Source: an uncultured Actinomycetes bacterium
GTDB taxonomy: Bacteria > Actinomycetota > CALGFH01
Length of the DNA stretch: 15,096 nt
Direction: 5' to 3'
NCBI GenBank assembly: GCA_937881255.1
Contig: CALGFH010000226.1
Coordinates: forward strand, 1-15,096
In this document: piece by piece, positions 14,470 through 15,096 of the stretch
Layout of the letters: each line of letters starts with the position of its first letter
Numbering within the stretch: position 1 is the stretch's first letter
The notes under the pieces: model-generated
Told to the model about the DNA's origin: nothing
Database searches by the model: none
The model's input: the letters and a program-made list of their open reading frames with translations, nothing else
Position numbers and translations under genes: made by a program

Positions 14470-15096
14470 GCGCGCGGGACGGGCGTTCGCTCGCTGCCCG
14501 CGTCGAGCGACCGGCCGGCCGTCTCCGGCGCCAGCAGGACACAGGCCAGGGCGACCACCGCCAGGCCGGTGGCGTACCAGGCGGGCGAGAGGGGGGCGCC
14601 GGTCCGCCGGACCAGGAAGGTGGCAAGGGCCGGGGCCGTGCCGCCGAAGATCGCGCTGGCCACGCCGTAGGTGAGCGACAGGCCGCTGTAGCGGAGCCGC
14701 GTGGGGAACAGCTCGGCCAGGAAGGCCGACGGCACCAGCGTCCCGAGGGCCAGGCCGATCAGCGCGTAGCCGAGCAGGAGCCCGCCGGGCTCCCCGCGCA
14801 GGAGAAGCGCGGTCAGTGGGACGGTGAGGACCAGGAGGGCGACGACCCCGGCGACCAGCAGCGGTCGGCGACCCACCCGGTCGGACAGCCGCCCGGCGAG
14901 GGGCGCGGCACCGGCGGCGAACAGCAGGCCGACCAGCGCCGCGGCCAGCGCCCTGGCCAGCGGGGCGCGTCCCGTGGTGGCCAGGTGGCTGGGCAGGAAG
15001 ACGAAGACGATGTTGAAGGTGGCGGTGACCGAGGCCACGAGGCCGAAGCCGGCCACGACCGCGGGCCGCGCGGTCCGCAGGGTGTCGGCCAGCGGG
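14466..15096 (-). CDS. MFS transporter, metabolite:H+ symporter (ProP/MHS-like), C-terminal part
   Basis: The visible 209 residues are the C-terminal half of a major facilitator; the start lies beyond the window edge. About six membrane helices are seen. The loop GRLSDRVGRRPLL carries the MFS signature between the first two helices of the half, and ELFPTRLRYSGLSLTYGVASAIFGGTAPALATFLV is typical of the metabolite:H+ symporter family (proline/betaine, citrate, alpha-ketoglutarate and shikimate transporters). The substrate cannot be told. It ends in a polar tail after PETAGRSLD. Its TAG (14468-14466) shares CTAG with the stop of the HdeD-like gene, so the two transcripts converge with no spacer. 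Confidence 0.9.
   Translation of the reverse strand, partial: PLADTLRTARPAVVAGFGLVASVTATFNIVFVFLPSHLATTGRAPLARALAAALVGLLFAAGAAPLAGRLSDRVGRRPLLVAGVVALLVLTVPLTALLLRGEPGGLLLGYALIGLALGTLVPSAFLAELFPTRLRYSGLSLTYGVASAIFGGTAPALATFLVRRTGAPLSPAWYATGLAVVALACVLLAPETAGRSLDAGSERTPVPRA

Overview
The window is very GC-rich (roughly 70-75% by eye), uses GTG and TTG starts freely and carries families typical of high-GC Gram-positive bacteria: an AfsR/SARP-type BTAD regulator, a DUF6325-like protein, a DUF7144-like membrane protein and a Tat-type lipoprotein intradiol dioxygenase. I read it as chromosomal DNA of an actinomycete-like bacterium, possibly from a poorly characterised lineage. I see no rRNA, tRNA, insertion sequence, phage gene or CRISPR array.

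Layout. 39-3489 (minus): a large AfsR-like ATPase regulator, broken by a 10-bp tandem duplication at 1541-1560. 3564-5500 (plus): a patatin-like lipase followed 5 nt later by a PlsC-type acyltransferase, divergent from the regulator. 5497-7571 (minus): a long ArsR-type regulator overlapping an aldo/keto reductase by 4 nt, with an inverted-repeat operator candidate upstream. 7653-8575 (plus): a DNA repair pair, an HhH-GPD protein and an alkyltransferase-like protein that share one base. 8576-8844: no gene, but seven copies of a degenerate ~30-bp repeat. 8845-13671 (minus): a long run of co-directional genes. These are, in transcription order, a DUF7144-like membrane protein, a DUF6325-like protein, a 53-aa basic protein, a 98-aa membrane protein, a frameshifted polytopic membrane protein, a lipoprotein dioxygenase and a metal-dependent amidohydrolase. 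13855-14469 (plus): an HdeD/DUF308-like membrane protein. 14466-15096 (minus): the C-terminal part of an MFS symporter that runs off the window.

How it fits together. Small modules are separated by divergent promoters and by convergent ends. Both convergent pairs (5497-5500 and 14466-14469) share a single CTAG as the stop codon on each strand, leaving no room for a terminator. The modules suggest lipid turnover (patatin plus acyltransferase), redox chemistry under an ArsR-type sensor, alkylation or base repair, and an envelope/stress group at 12.1-14.5 kb. The divergent promoter of that last group holds two matching 17-bp palindromes 32 bp apart. The parts I would follow up first are these twin palindromes with the uncharacterised small-protein operon they face, and the tandem repeat block at 8.64-8.85 kb. 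Two genes carry frameshifts: one in the regulator, and three in the membrane protein at 11.0-12.1 kb, at least two of them in G/C runs.
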